Positions 53,816-64,000 of a stretch of 64,000 bases of DNA are shown in pieces. The stretch spans positions 62,001 through 126,000 of the forward strand of contig NW_027331273.1 in the NCBI RefSeq assembly GCF_022965805.1. The letters are read 5' to 3'. The notes under the pieces were generated by a model. The model was given only the letters and a program-made list of their open reading frames with translations. It was not told where the DNA came from and searched no databases. Made by a program: the position numbers and the translations under genes. Each line of letters starts with the position of its first letter. Position 1 is the first letter of the stretch. Source of the DNA: Primulina eburnea. Lineage: Eukaryota > Streptophyta > Magnoliopsida > Lamiales > Gesneriaceae.

Positions 53816-54894
53816 CTAGAAAAAGTAAGACCATCATGAACTGAGAGAGAAGGCAATTTGAATTCTATCAAAACTTTACACCTCATGCCCTCAGAAACTT
53901 CTAACAGTGATAATATATCCAACAAAGAATAGTCCACATCAATTGTCCTAGAAGACTGTATTAGCAACTTAATACTAAAATAAAAATGATACATGAGATA
54001 CCTTTTTACTAATTGAATTTGAGAAACTTTGTGATATCAAAGTAAACTTATAAAAATACTAATTTGATGATAAGATTTTATTTTGCCGTAGAAATCTGAA
54101 GAATAGATTTAAAATGACAATCATCATAAACATCGTTGTATTTACATAAATTCGAAAAGACGATGATTCGAAATCCAACCAACGTTTAATTCATTGAAAT
54201 AATCAAATATATTTAAAATTCATAACTTTAAATCCATCTACATAACGACAACTTTAAATCTTTATTTTCTTTACTCATCTCCAATAACATCATATCACTT
54301 ACTCATGACGATTTACAACATCTTACCTTTAACTGTAACCAGCACCATCTGTTTCTTGAAACTTCAAATATTTTATTTTGATATAAGATCGTTATTACGT
54401 TCTCTTCTTGAATCATAGAATCAATTCTCTAATGATCGCCACTTGCATACAATATAAATAAAATCAATAATGTTAATTCAAAATTATTCATCCCAGTATT
54501 TATATTTTAATTAAAACCATATTTTATAAAATAAAAATTTATTAAACCTATAATACACACACACACACACATAAGATTGTTATATAACATGCTAGATATG
54601 TGCGCTTGTATATACTAAAGGGAAACACCACATGAAGCCTTTATACTTGAATTATGTAAACTTGGATAAGGAATTAATAGATATAAAGGTTAAAATCTAA
54701 ATAATCTTTGTAAAAAAATAGAAACTATGAACTACCCTAAGTTCTGTACATTAACCATCAACCATTGCTATTTATGAAGAGATCTTCACATGTATTCTTC
54801 ATTCGCCTCTTTCCTCCGACCATTAAATCTGCTCCACAATTTTTCAACCAACCCCTGTAGATATATACATGCCAGTTTCGACATAGAGAAAAGA
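53816..54894. other. Sequence between the two host-gene fragments
   Basis: AT-rich. The 62-codon frame at 53806-53994 overlaps the MTP intron and shows no domain. A short (CA)n run lies at 54556-54570. Nothing else recognised. Confidence 0.4.
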
Positions 54895-55488
54895 TTACGA
54901 GAGGTGGAACGATCCCTGCCCTTCAGTTATGGCGCATAACACACACGAAAAGTTAGCCGGTTTTCTGAATTTGATCCACGAAAGAGTAGAGAAGAAGAAA
55001 TGATATCGCGGGTAGAATAGAAAGAGCGAGGTCGAATTTTGTTGAATAAGGTGGGAGCTTCAAATATTTTACACAGGTCATCACACTGGGTAAGTCGGCG
55101 TCAATCCACTTGCCACAATGCTGTCAAGAAAGTCAAATACCAGAAAATTAGTAATTACAGTTTAGTGGAGAAAGGTGTATGATCTTACTCGAGAGATGTC
55201 TATACTCTGAGCTTCCGAACTATGGTCAGTTTTGGGTGGAGAGAAGCCAAGCCCCCAGGAGGAAGGCGGGCTGCACCAGTCACAAACTGCAAGAATGCTC
55301 GTTGCTGCTCACTGTTGAACTCTCGCATGATTTCAAGCAACTGAGAGTTGAAAAAGATACTCGTCAGCTCAAATGAAGGATTTCTAAGAACTGAAATCAA
55401 GAGATGGCACTGTACTAACATCGACGATTGGGGGACTACTGATTGTGTATCCATGGTCGAATTTGATGTGATCCAAAAGTTCATCCGA
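54895..55488 (-). pseudogene. Fragment of a UPL3/UPL4-type HECT E3 ubiquitin ligase gene, last three exons
   Basis: Exon A (55488-55420) reads [21 protein letters not shown]. Exon B (55340-55212) reads [20 protein letters not shown] and [21 protein letters not shown]. Exon C (55120-54895) reads DADLPSVMTCVKYLKLPPYS and ends CAITEGQGSFHLS-stop. These are the C-lobe of the HECT domain, including the LPSVMTCVKYLKLPPYS segment around the catalytic cysteine (TC). Intron A/B has GT-AG ends. Exon B is followed by CT instead of GT. In exon C about 80 bp of unrelated sequence sit between the YSTK and CAITEGQG segments. The rest of this large gene (normally thousands of codons' worth of DNA) is absent, so it is a captured or broken fragment. 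Confidence 0.82.
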
Positions 55489-55969
55489 CTGTATCAAAGG
55501 AATAGAATATAAAAGGACATCAGCTGGCGATCAGAACAAGTGTTGACATTCACTGGATGTTAGATTTTTTAGTAATACATACGAGGATACTTTTTTTTTT
55601 AACACATTCAAATAAGATATTAAAAAAAAGTGGGGTAATTTACTTTTTAAAAACAACTAAAATTTTGTAAAATCTTATTTAATTTCTTGAAAATTTAAAC
55701 GTCTCCTGCCTTTTTAACTTTAAAATTCTACCAATTTTTTTTCATACATACTTTCGAAATTCACCATTTAAAATAACTTAACATTTCTATTAATCAAAAT
55801 AATTTAACATTTAAAATCTCAAGTACATAAAAAACCCTACATCGTTAATTAACACATTCAACTTCCATCTTTAATATGATCAAACTAATTTCAAAATAAA
55901 GAATAAAAATATTTAATTAACTCAATAACAAAATATATAAAACTTTGACTATCAAGTTAATGTGGAAAA
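55489..55969. other. AT-rich, nothing recognised
   Basis: No further UPL exon is visible upstream of 55488, and no repeat edge. Confidence 0.4.
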
Positions 55970-58058
55970 AATAAAGTCCCTCGGGAGTGTACTGCTGGAC
56001 TCGATCAACTCAAGTATCAGTGTCTCCGTCAATATCACCATCACCTGCAACATTCAAACCTAGTGCATCTAATGACTCTGTACGTTCTAAACATGAGTAG
56101 CAAATAATACCATAAGGTCAAAAATTAAAATGACGTAATCCAACTGCATGCAAATATAGGAAAAATGGAAAATAGCTAATTAAAATATTTTAATTTTTTA
56201 AATAGATTATGATTGATATGTTTATATGGTTTTGAAGTATTTTTATACTTGAATGCTTAAAATGTATTTTAAAAATGTTATTTGAATAGCAATCGAGGAA
56301 CGGAGACCGATGACTGAAAAAATGAGAAATAATTTCATTAAATAATTGTTTTTAATTATTTAAAATAAGGTTGACGCTTTTTGTTATTTTTGAAAATAAG
56401 GAGTTTGAGGTGATTTTATATGTCGAGACGTAAATTTTATCGGTATTCGATTTTCAACAAAAAATACAAACATTTTGACAACTCGGTTAATAATTTCACG
56501 AACTTTCCTAAACGAAATAATTTTTAAATGTACAAATGGGCTTATTGAGCCTAGTATAGCTTTCTAATAGGCCAAGTTTGCACACTTATTATTTATTAAA
56601 TAATAAAGCCCAAACTCCCTACCCCATCTTTTATCAAATACATGCCCACACCCCTAAACAATTCACAAGGACTCCTTTCCCTCACAAATAACACACGCAC
56701 ACATGAAGCATCAGCACGGGAGTTTCGGTTTTTCTCGAGGAATTCAGCCCAAGGTTTTCTTGTCGCCGTTCTTCGCATCGTCAACGGATTTTCGTGTATG
56801 CCATAATTATTTCTTTTCTCATCCATCACACCCTAATATGAAATTGCTTATGGTTTGCATGAAAAACAAGTTTCCCTTTTGAATATTTTAGTTTTTTTGC
56901 ATTCATGGATGTTTAAGGCATGATTTTTGCATCAAAACTTGATATTTAATTACATGAAGGGGCTGCCATGATTAGGGGTCGTTTATGTTATTAGTCCTAG
57001 GGTGCACGGATTGAGGCATCAGCAAGCTAAGAACAAGATGGAACCGATTATTTCATGTATTATCACCAAGGTTTTGGGTATGAGGACAACCATGTGTGGA
57101 TTGGCTTTGGCTCGACCATGGCTGAGCTGGGACATGGTTGGGTCAGTAGCTAGTCGGCTAGGGAAGAGCCCAAGCGAACAAGGACCCTTCCCCAAGCTAC
57201 TTGAGAGTGATAGCAGCACAGGAAAGCTCGCGGCTAGTGTCATGGGTCTAGGATAGGTCAGTGAGGGTCCTGAGAAGGTTCACGAGGGGTTGGGCTCGAG
57301 GGTGAGGGTCCTGGTTGGGCTGCAAAGAGTCCTAGTCTAGTAAGGTTTCTCGGCCGCAGCACTCACGTGGTGCAAGTAAATTCAGACGAGCTAGGGTCGA
57401 GTCCTAGGGGTCCAGTGGGTTCAATATGGTCCAAGGGAGGTCTGGTTAGAAGTTGGATCAAGGTGGCTCGGGCTTTGCTCGTGGAAACCGGGAGTTGGCT
57501 CATGGGTTTTAGCTTAGGGTTCGGCCTTAGGGTTTTGAAATGGTTAAGGTTTGAAACATGGTTAAACAGGGGTCGAATCAAGGTTCACGAGGGCTAATTA
57601 AACTTAAAAATTCTATGTTTAAAATTTGAGAATTTTGTAATAAAGTTTGAATTTAAGTCGGGATTAAAACACATTAAGAATTTATAATTAAATAATAATC
57701 AGAAACCTCGAATTTAAGCTAAATAAAAATATGATAAATTTAATTTAGGCTTAAATAATTATTTGGGATGGTCTACAATCAACGGAATTAAGAAAAAGTC
57801 AAACTGGTGAAATTCTACGTCTTGGAGTAAAACAGTAATTTTACACCTGAAAACTAGTAAACATCATGGAAGTACTCTGAATGTTGTAAAATATGTTAAT
57901 ATGATTATTTTAGATATTTATGGAATTTTATGATGAAACATTAACAATAAAAGATATGTTGCATGCTTGGTTTAAAAGAAAAACGATTTCTGTGATTTTT
58001 ATAAAGTGATGAGAACATGAAGTGAAGTAATTGTAACTAACACGATGATATGATAATA
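55970..58058. repeat. Decayed gypsy LTR sequence, second copy
   Basis: 55975-56110 resembles 5540-5700 of the decayed LTR on the left (CATCACCTGCAACATTCAAACC, AATGACTC, CATGAGTAGCAAATAA). Then comes a stretch typical of LTR leaders (56590-56860, with CACACCCCTAAACAATTCAC), and G-rich sequence to 57600. No target duplication or coding sequence was seen, so it is assigned by similarity only. Confidence 0.4.
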
Positions 58059-58065
58059 TGATAGA
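58059..58065 (+). repeat. First 7 bp of a Sirevirus-type LTR
   Basis: TGATAGA corresponds to the LTR start TGTTAGACATG. The LTR resumes at 63164 after the nested element and the repeated ATAGA. Confidence 0.6.
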
Positions 58066-59335
58066 TGATCGAGCAAAACTTGCACAGTAAAATCTCCAAT
58101 AAAAATGAATAAAAATTCAGGCTCGAAATAATCGCAAGTGCACGATGTCAAGTTATAGTAAAACGTATAAGAGTACGAGTATCGATCCCACAGAGATTGA
58201 TTAGACAAATTTACTTTAAATTAAATTCTTTAATTACTTAAAACGACAATTGAATTACTTATTAACTAAATTAATGCTAAAACACTAAATTGAAACAAAC
58301 ACATTAAAATAATATAAACTAAAATAATAAATAAGCGAGTGTTAGGATCTCGGTTCACCTATCCGTCGTTAATTTAATTAATTAACATCGACACTGATTT
58401 ACGCTTTTGACAGGATTTCCTAAGCAATTAACATACTCTCTCGAGCTATGCTAAACTAATTCTACACGAAAGAATAATAAAATCTCTTTTATTATTTACT
58501 AACGGTGAATTGCATGTCGATCTATGAAATCCCTTAGTTTTCGCTCTACTGGACTATGACTACCAACGTGTATCCAACTTCATATCTCTATGTAAATTGT
58601 AGATCCACGGATTATGCTACTTGTTCCTATCGCAAGTTATTCTCTCGAACTCACCCACAATATTAGATATTATTAAAGTTAGCTAGGTTTTAACAATTCA
58701 ATGTAAAATAATAGCACAATCAAGAATGAATCAAAAGTCGAGAATTAAATAATCAAACAACGGTTCGGGGTCGGATCCCCTAAATCCTAACTACAATAAA
58801 AGAGTAAAGAGAAAACGCTGTTGAGTTCTTGTTCCGGTTCCGTTGAGCTATCGCCTGCTACAGTGCTCTCCCTTCCAAATCGCGGCGCCTCCTCTCGTGT
58901 ATTAGGTTAGGTGGTTTTATAGAGTCCATAAAATTTGGAAACAAATCTTCTCGGATTTCGTCGCTCGCTAGGGCGGCCACTTTTGACCGCTGGGGCGAGT
59001 GGTTCTCGAATAAAAATCCTTGGCCGCGTCTTTGGTCTCGCTGGGGCGGTCACTTTTGACCGCCCTAGCGAGAGGTTCGCGCAAATACTCCTCGGCTGGA
59101 TTAAAATGCTCGCTGGGGCGGTCACTTTTGACCGCCCTAGCGAGGCATTCTCGCTGCTCTGCATATAAAATCCCCCTTTTTGGTCCAATTCCTACAAAAC
59201 AACCACAAAATACACGAGATCAGCCAAATGCTAAATAATGCTAAATGAATGCTAAATTAAACCAAAACAAACTAATATGATGCATGAATGCGACTCAAAA
59301 CTAACACTAAAAACACGTAAAAACGAGTCCTATCA
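58066..59335 (-). repeat. 3' LTR of the Tat/Athila-type element
   Basis: Ends TGATCGAGC (left) and CGAGTCCTATCA (right). Contains three GC-rich hairpins at 58963-58999, 59036-59073 and 59109-59145. Confidence 0.93.
58963..59145. repeat. Triple GC-rich hairpin in the LTR
   Basis: Each unit reads CTCGCTGGGGCGGTCA-CTTT-TGACCGCCCTAGCGAG or a close variant, a 16-bp stem with a 4-base loop. In the other LTR the middle unit has lost one arm (18 bp). Confidence 0.9.
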
Positions 59336-59336
59336 A

Positions 59337-59344
59337 CCCCCTCA
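59337..59344 (-). other. Polypurine tract of the Tat/Athila-type element
   Basis: TGAGGGGG on the element strand just before the LTR. A similar tract recurs inside at about 60463-60475. Confidence 0.65.
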
Positions 59345-59345
59345 T

Positions 59346-60778
59346 ACTAACCTTTTGCTCGCCCTCGAGTAAAATAGGTTAAAGCACGAGATTCTAAACA
59401 AACTCAACAAAAACAAAAAACTCAAACAGGAAAACCAACCCAACAAAAAAATGTCAATGGTGAGTCGACAACGGTTATATTCATGCCTCAGTTTACTTTC
59501 CCACTACCAATCATAATCAAGTCAAATCGCAAATGAATACTCATTCTCATCTACACATAAATACCAACACTAGTTTGAACGTGTGTGTGTGTCATGATGG
59601 GTCTAGTCATTCGTACTTCAAATAGATCAATTATCAAATCATGTGAGTCACTCAATTAACACTTCAATACAAGTCTCACTAGCATGCATTCCCGTGTCCA
59701 TTTATCACTAGCCACACTTTGAACTTTATTCAACTTTTAAGTGCAGATAAGGGTGTCGAAAAGAAGGAAAATAAGCTCAAGTGGCTAAAAGTTGGGAGTA
59801 CACCGATCATTTTCATTGTGCAATCGTCAAGACTTTTCGTCTGACTTTCCTCGTCTCCTTACATCTCCAACTTTTAGCCTAGGAATAGAATTTCATTCCT
59901 TTTATTTAGGTTCCCCCTCACCTTACATCTCCTTCTTTTTTTTCTCTTTTATTTTGTTGAATGCACAATTTTCACACATGTACTCCCTAGGCTAAGAATG
60001 ATATAACTTTGGATTAAAGCCGGTTAGGAGTATGATCTTTTAATTAGTGCATTGGAGAGGAGGTACAAGTAAAGTTCAAGGCAAATCAACTTTTCTCAAT
60101 CAAGGTCACAATTAGCGACTTATTTTCACGGGTTTACATGCTAAATCAACTCATAAATGGTGCCTTTTAAGTTAACCAAACAAAATTTTCAAATTTCACT
60201 TTTATTCCTACAAAATCCTAGTCCCCACACATATGTGCTCAAAAGTTCAAATTTTGTACCAAAATTTATGCTTCAACAATCAAGAGTAGCATTCACAAAG
60301 TGACCCAATCAATACTTTTGTAAACTATCAATTCAAGATCATCATTGGCTCATAACCTATGTCTTCTCACCATAAACGACACAAACTAACAAAACTGCAA
60401 CGAAACTAAAGAAATGCAATGAAACTAAACCAATTAACTAAACAACCAAAACAATCTACCCACCCCCTCATACTAAAGTCGTGCAATGTCCCCATTGCAC
60501 TAGACGACATAGAAAAAAATAAATAGATAGATAAAACCAAACAACTAAATGCATGCATAAAAATAAAAAAAATTATTAATAAGTAATAATTTAATAAAAA
60601 TAAAATAAAAACTCCCCTGGTTGATTATATTGTAGTAGTTGTAGACATCAATCATCTCCTATTGTACGAGCTCCTAAGGCCATCAATCTCCCACGTCCTC
60701 CAGTATGCTCACCTGGCACAAAAGAAATTGAGCAAAATCAAATAACCACGAAACCAGGACTCAATGCAACAACTAAAA
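59346..60778. other. Internal non-coding part of the Tat/Athila-type element
   Basis: AT-rich, without frames longer than about 70 codons. Nothing else recognised. Confidence 0.5.
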
Positions 60779-61740
60779 TTAAAATAAATAACTAAAATAT
60801 AAAACGCTTGGGTTGCCTCCCAAGTAGCGCCTGATTTCTAGTCGTCGGCTTGACCCTCCGAAGTCCTTATCAAAGAGCGGCTGATGCCCAAAGTAAGTGT
60901 CATATGACACCACATCTGGGTCTGGATTCCAAATGCCCTCAAGTCTGGCTAGATATAGGCACATTAAGCTCGTCACCTCAACAACACACAACTCTGAATA
61001 ATCGGCATGAGATGAGAAAAATAGTGTCGGCACTCCTTTATCAGAAAATTCTTCAAAAATCTCTTCCGACTGAGGCTCATTTACCAGCGAAGGATCAAAC
61101 AACTCTAGATTTTCAGTCTTATCCAACTCATTCTCACTATCTTGGTTGTTTGAGTCATCATCATCAAACCAAACCGGATCGATCACCGGTTGAGTATCTC
61201 GCTTCACTTCATGTTCTCGGCGACTCTGAAAGATGGATTTCTTGATATTCTCTATTTGCTCCTCAAGGTTGCGCAGAGAATTAATTTGATTTTCTATAGC
61301 TGCCTCAGTCAGTGCCACATACCTATCCACGGTATCTTCTAGTTGAGTCGTGATCAGTTCATGGCTATCTCTCTCATCATTTTGAAACTCAAATGGTTGG
61401 TCTATAAACTCTGGGTAATGATCTTGTGTGTATTGATGACTCCAACACTGTGGTGAAAGATCCCAATATCTATGGTAGTCAAAGTCCGCCATATCACCCA
61501 ACAAAAGTATCATTTTCTCATCATCTCGGCAAAATAGTGGACTGCCTGTTGTTAGTGCTCCGTCGATCACCCATCTTCGTGTTAGTGCATCCAAACCATT
61601 AAGGAAAAATTTAAGAAGAGAATAGTTAGGAAAATCATGATACAGGAAATTGTTTGCTAAATAATCGAATCTCTCTCATGCTGCGTAAAAAGGCTCTCCG
61701 CGTTGTTGGGCAAATCTTGTGAATACTTTTCGATGAAACA
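60779..61740 (-). pseudogene. Gag-like remnant of the Tat/Athila-type element
   Basis: On the minus strand from about 61740 codons read KVFTRFAQQRGEPFYAA, a stop where gag proteins have tryptophan, then ERFDYLANNFLYHDFPNYS and LNGLDALTRRWVIDGAL, the gag (retrotrans_gag) pattern of Tat/Athila elements. From 61594 the frame is open for 271 codons. After the gag part it is acidic (DPVWFDDDDSNNQDSENELD) and of no known fold, ending with RRLEIRRYLGGNP. No ATG lies at the frame start. TGG to TGA explains the single stop. Its function, if any, would be RNA packaging. Confidence 0.65.
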
Positions 61741-61880
61741 TCTCAAAGTATTGCACAAGAAAATTTCCTGCAAAAAGAAAATAGAAAACGGTAGATCACG
61801 CAGGAATAAAATAAAATAAATAACTAAAAAAATTAAATTAACTAAAGAAAATAACAAAAAGAAAAATTTGTCAATTTCAA

Positions 61881-61898
61881 TCCCCGGCAACGGCGCCA
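61881..61898 (-). other. tRNA-Asp primer binding site
   Basis: TGGCGCCGTTGCCGGGGA on the element strand is complementary to the 3' end of plant tRNA-Asp (acceptor ...GGCAACGGCGCCA, from memory). It lies six bases from the 5' LTR. Confidence 0.88.
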
Positions 61899-61904
61899 AA
61901 AACT

Positions 61905-63158
61905 TGATCGAGCAAAACTTGCACAGTAAAATCTCCAATAAAAATGAATAAAAATTCAGGCTCGAAATAATCGCAAGTGCACGATGTCAAGTTATAGTAA
62001 AACGTATAAGAGTACGAGTATCGATCCCACAGAGATTGATTAGACAAATTTACTTTAAATTAAATTCTTTAATTAATTAAAACGACAATTGAATTACTTA
62101 TTAACTAAATTAATGCTAAAACACTAAATTGAAACAAACACATTAAAAATAATATAAACTAAAATAATAAATAAGCGAGTGTTAGGATCTCGGTTCACCT
62201 ACCCGTCGTTAATTTAATTAATTAAAATCGACACTGATTTACGCTTTTGACAGGATTTCCTAAGCAATTAACATACTCTCTCGAGCTATGCTAAACTAAT
62301 TCTACACGAAAGAATAATAAAATCTCTTTTATTATTTACTAATGGTGAATTGCATGTCGATCTATGAAATCCCTTAGTTTTCGCTCTACTGGACTATGAC
62401 TACCAACGTGTATCCAACTTCATATCTCTATGTAAATTGTAGATCCACGGATTATGCTACTTGTTCCTATCGCAAGTTTTTCTCTCGAACTCACCCACAA
62501 TATTAGATATTATTAAAGTTAGCTAGGTTTTAACAATTCAATGTAAAATAATAGCACAATCAAGAATGAATCAAAAGTCGAGAATTAAATAATCAAATAA
62601 CGGTTCGGGGTCGGATCCCCTAAATCCTAACTACAATAAAAGAGTAAAGAGAAAACGCTGTTGAGTTCTTGTTCCGGTTCCGTTGAGCTATCGCCTGCTA
62701 CAGTGCTCTCCCTTCCAAATCGCGGCGCCTCCTCTCGTGTATTAGGTTAGGTGGTTTTATAGAGTCCATAAAATTTGGAAACAAATCTTCTCGGATTTCG
62801 TCGCTCGCTAGGGCGGCCACTTTTGACCGCTGGGGCGAGTGGTTCTCGAATAAAAATCCTTGGCCGCGTCTTTGGTCTCGCTGGGGCGGTCAAAGAGGTT
62901 CGCGCAAATACTCCTCGGCTGGATTAAAATGCTTGCTGGGGCGGTCACTTTTGACCGCCCTAGCGAGGCATTCTCGCTGCTCTGCATATAAAATCCCCTT
63001 TTTTGGTCCAATTCCTACAAAACAACCACAAAATACACGAGATCAGCCAAATGCTAAATAATGCTAAATGAATGCTAAATTAAACCAAAACAAACTAATA
63101 TGATGCATGAATGCGACTCAAAACTAACACTAAAAACAGGTAAAAACGAGTCCTATCA
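61905..63158 (-). repeat. 5' LTR of the Tat/Athila-type element
   Basis: Pairs with 58066-59335. The middle hairpin near 62880-62895 is truncated. Confidence 0.93.
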
Positions 63159-63163
63159 ATAGA

Positions 63164-64000
63164 CTTAATTTAGTTGTGGTGATGAGAATCAAAAATCAGT
63201 AGGGATAGCAATTACTAGAAGTCAATACAAAGCATAAGCTATCGATTCGCTTTAAAGTAGTACTTTAGTTAGTACTCTATGGCTTAGAAAAACAGAACGG
63301 CTTAAAAGAACAGAAGGGCTTAGAAAACAGAAGCAGATCTAAACAGAACTTGGCTTCATTAGAACAGTACTTAACGGCTTTTACTCGATCGTTTTAATCT
63401 TAAATGTTACCGTTACTTTATCAAGTACAAGTATTAAATGCTTCATTAATGCTGAACAAAGTCATTTAATACGCATTAACTATTTTGGTATGAAACAAGA
63501 CTGATGGTTTTGTAGTCTTTTTGCAGGAACCTTTTTAAACAATAAAGTTGTTTCTAATCAAAAGTCAAAGAAGCCGTTTTAATTATAGACGTTGGATTCA
63601 AGTTATTTATATATATGGATCAAACCCTTTTAAAGAACAACGCTGATTATTTTATCAAGAAACATATCATGTATCCAACGCTATTTTGAGCAACCGCAAA
63701 CCAATCGTTATCTTCCAAGCTCAAATTGCATAAAAGCATTACACGTTTCATATATTACATCTGATCTTTGGAGATCATTTTGTACTTCTGTTTCTTCACC
63801 TCTTCAAGCAAAACACTTTACGATAATTTTCGAAGAAGAGTTTGTAATCTGGAAAAGAGTCTTTTCCATAACCTTATAGTATTGAATTATATTGTGTTGA
63901 GTTACTAAGAGTTTCAGTAGGCAAAAGATAAGTTCTGCTGAAGTGGGTGTGTACAAGTGAGTACTGTAAAATCCAAAGTCTTTTAGTGATACCTTCTGGA
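63164..64000 (+). repeat. Sirevirus-type LTR, interrupted and cut by the window edge
   Basis: The start TAATTTAGTTGTGGTGATGA matches the reverse complement of the Sirevirus LTR end at 28724. The last 150 bases (TTGAGTTACTAAGAGTTTCA, AAGTGGGTGTGTACAAG, ACTGTAAAATCCAAAGTCTTT) match its middle part. It is clearly diverged, so a different subfamily. The element body, if present, lies beyond 64000 on the plus strand. Confidence 0.8.

Larger units (their letters stand above)
58066..63158 (-). mobile_element. Tat/Athila-type non-autonomous gypsy element (LARD-like)
   Basis: LTRs 58066-59335 and 61905-63158 are about 99% identical by eye apart from one 18-bp deletion. ATAGA at 58061-58065 and 63159-63163 is the target duplication. 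Next to the right LTR the minus strand reads TGGCGCCGTTGCCGGGGA, the tRNA-Asp primer site used by Tat and Athila elements. The internal 2.6 kb holds only a gag-like remnant. No protease, RT or integrase is present, so it must be moved by a relative. Very young insertion, splitting a Sirevirus-type LTR. Confidence 0.93.

Noticed and set aside
53806..53994. 62-codon minus-strand frame as an extra exon of the MTP-like gene
   Set aside because: A good acceptor (TTTTTCTAG) inside it begins the true exon with HGKFETL. The upstream codons look intronic.
57002..57597. Frames on both strands of about 75-84 codons in a GC-richer stretch
   Set aside because: They overlap on opposite strands within decayed LTR-like sequence and show no domain.
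58907..59238. Overlapping frames with repeated LGRSKVTAPA-like peptides
   Set aside because: They read through the GC-rich hairpins of an LTR. Frames on both strands overlap and repeat the same units.

Overview
The window is nuclear DNA of a flowering plant. It is AT-rich, has intron-bearing plant genes at its edges, and otherwise consists of plant LTR retrotransposons, DNA transposons and endogenous pararetrovirus (Caulimoviridae) copies. A long accessory reading frame in the central Sirevirus copia element resembles, from memory only, proteins common in Lamiales genomes (Gesneriaceae and relatives). That is a hint about the host, not proof.

Layout. 1-1640: promoter, 5' UTR exon and first coding exon of a minus-strand RING-type zinc finger gene that runs off the left edge. 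2272-2980: hAT-like non-autonomous element with a 7-bp target duplication. 3260-5150: decayed Sirevirus-type copia LTR and gag. 5279-7168: decayed gypsy LTR. 7169-10311: 3' LTR plus integrase of a Tekay/Del chromovirus. 10330-49085: the centrepiece, two related caulimovirid copies in inverted tail-to-tail orientation around an inverted repeat centred near 22.89 kb. Copy 1 (+) is split by a 350-bp TRIM (10350-10699), a 4-kb non-autonomous Sirevirus-like element (14123-18109) and a PIF/Harbinger-type element (21388-22336). Copy 2 (-) is split by a Sirevirus (27718-46107, target duplication CAGTT), itself split by a Tekay chromovirus (30089-37597, target duplication AATAG). 49086-51690: AT-rich, nothing recognised. 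51700-52855: decayed PIF/Harbinger transposase gene. 52993-53815: fragment of an MTP7/MTPC4-like metal transporter gene with a Tourist-like MITE inside an exon. 54895-55488: fragment of a UPL3/UPL4-type HECT ubiquitin ligase gene. 55970-58058: decayed gypsy LTR sequence. 58059-64000: a Sirevirus-type LTR cut 7 bp after its start by a young Tat/Athila-type non-autonomous element (58066-63158, target duplication ATAGA).

The nesting gives relative ages. The virus copies are oldest, with many stops and frameshifts. The retroelements inside them are younger, with LTR pairs of about 94-99% identity by eye. The Tat/Athila-type element and the TRIM (one mismatch between its LTRs) look youngest. No element here looks fully coding-competent. 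The best preserved are the Sirevirus (two single in-frame stops, a one-base frameshift and the nested insertion) and the nested Tekay (in-frame stops, no protease, a changed RT catalytic residue). No CRISPR, prokaryotic operon or tRNA gene was seen.
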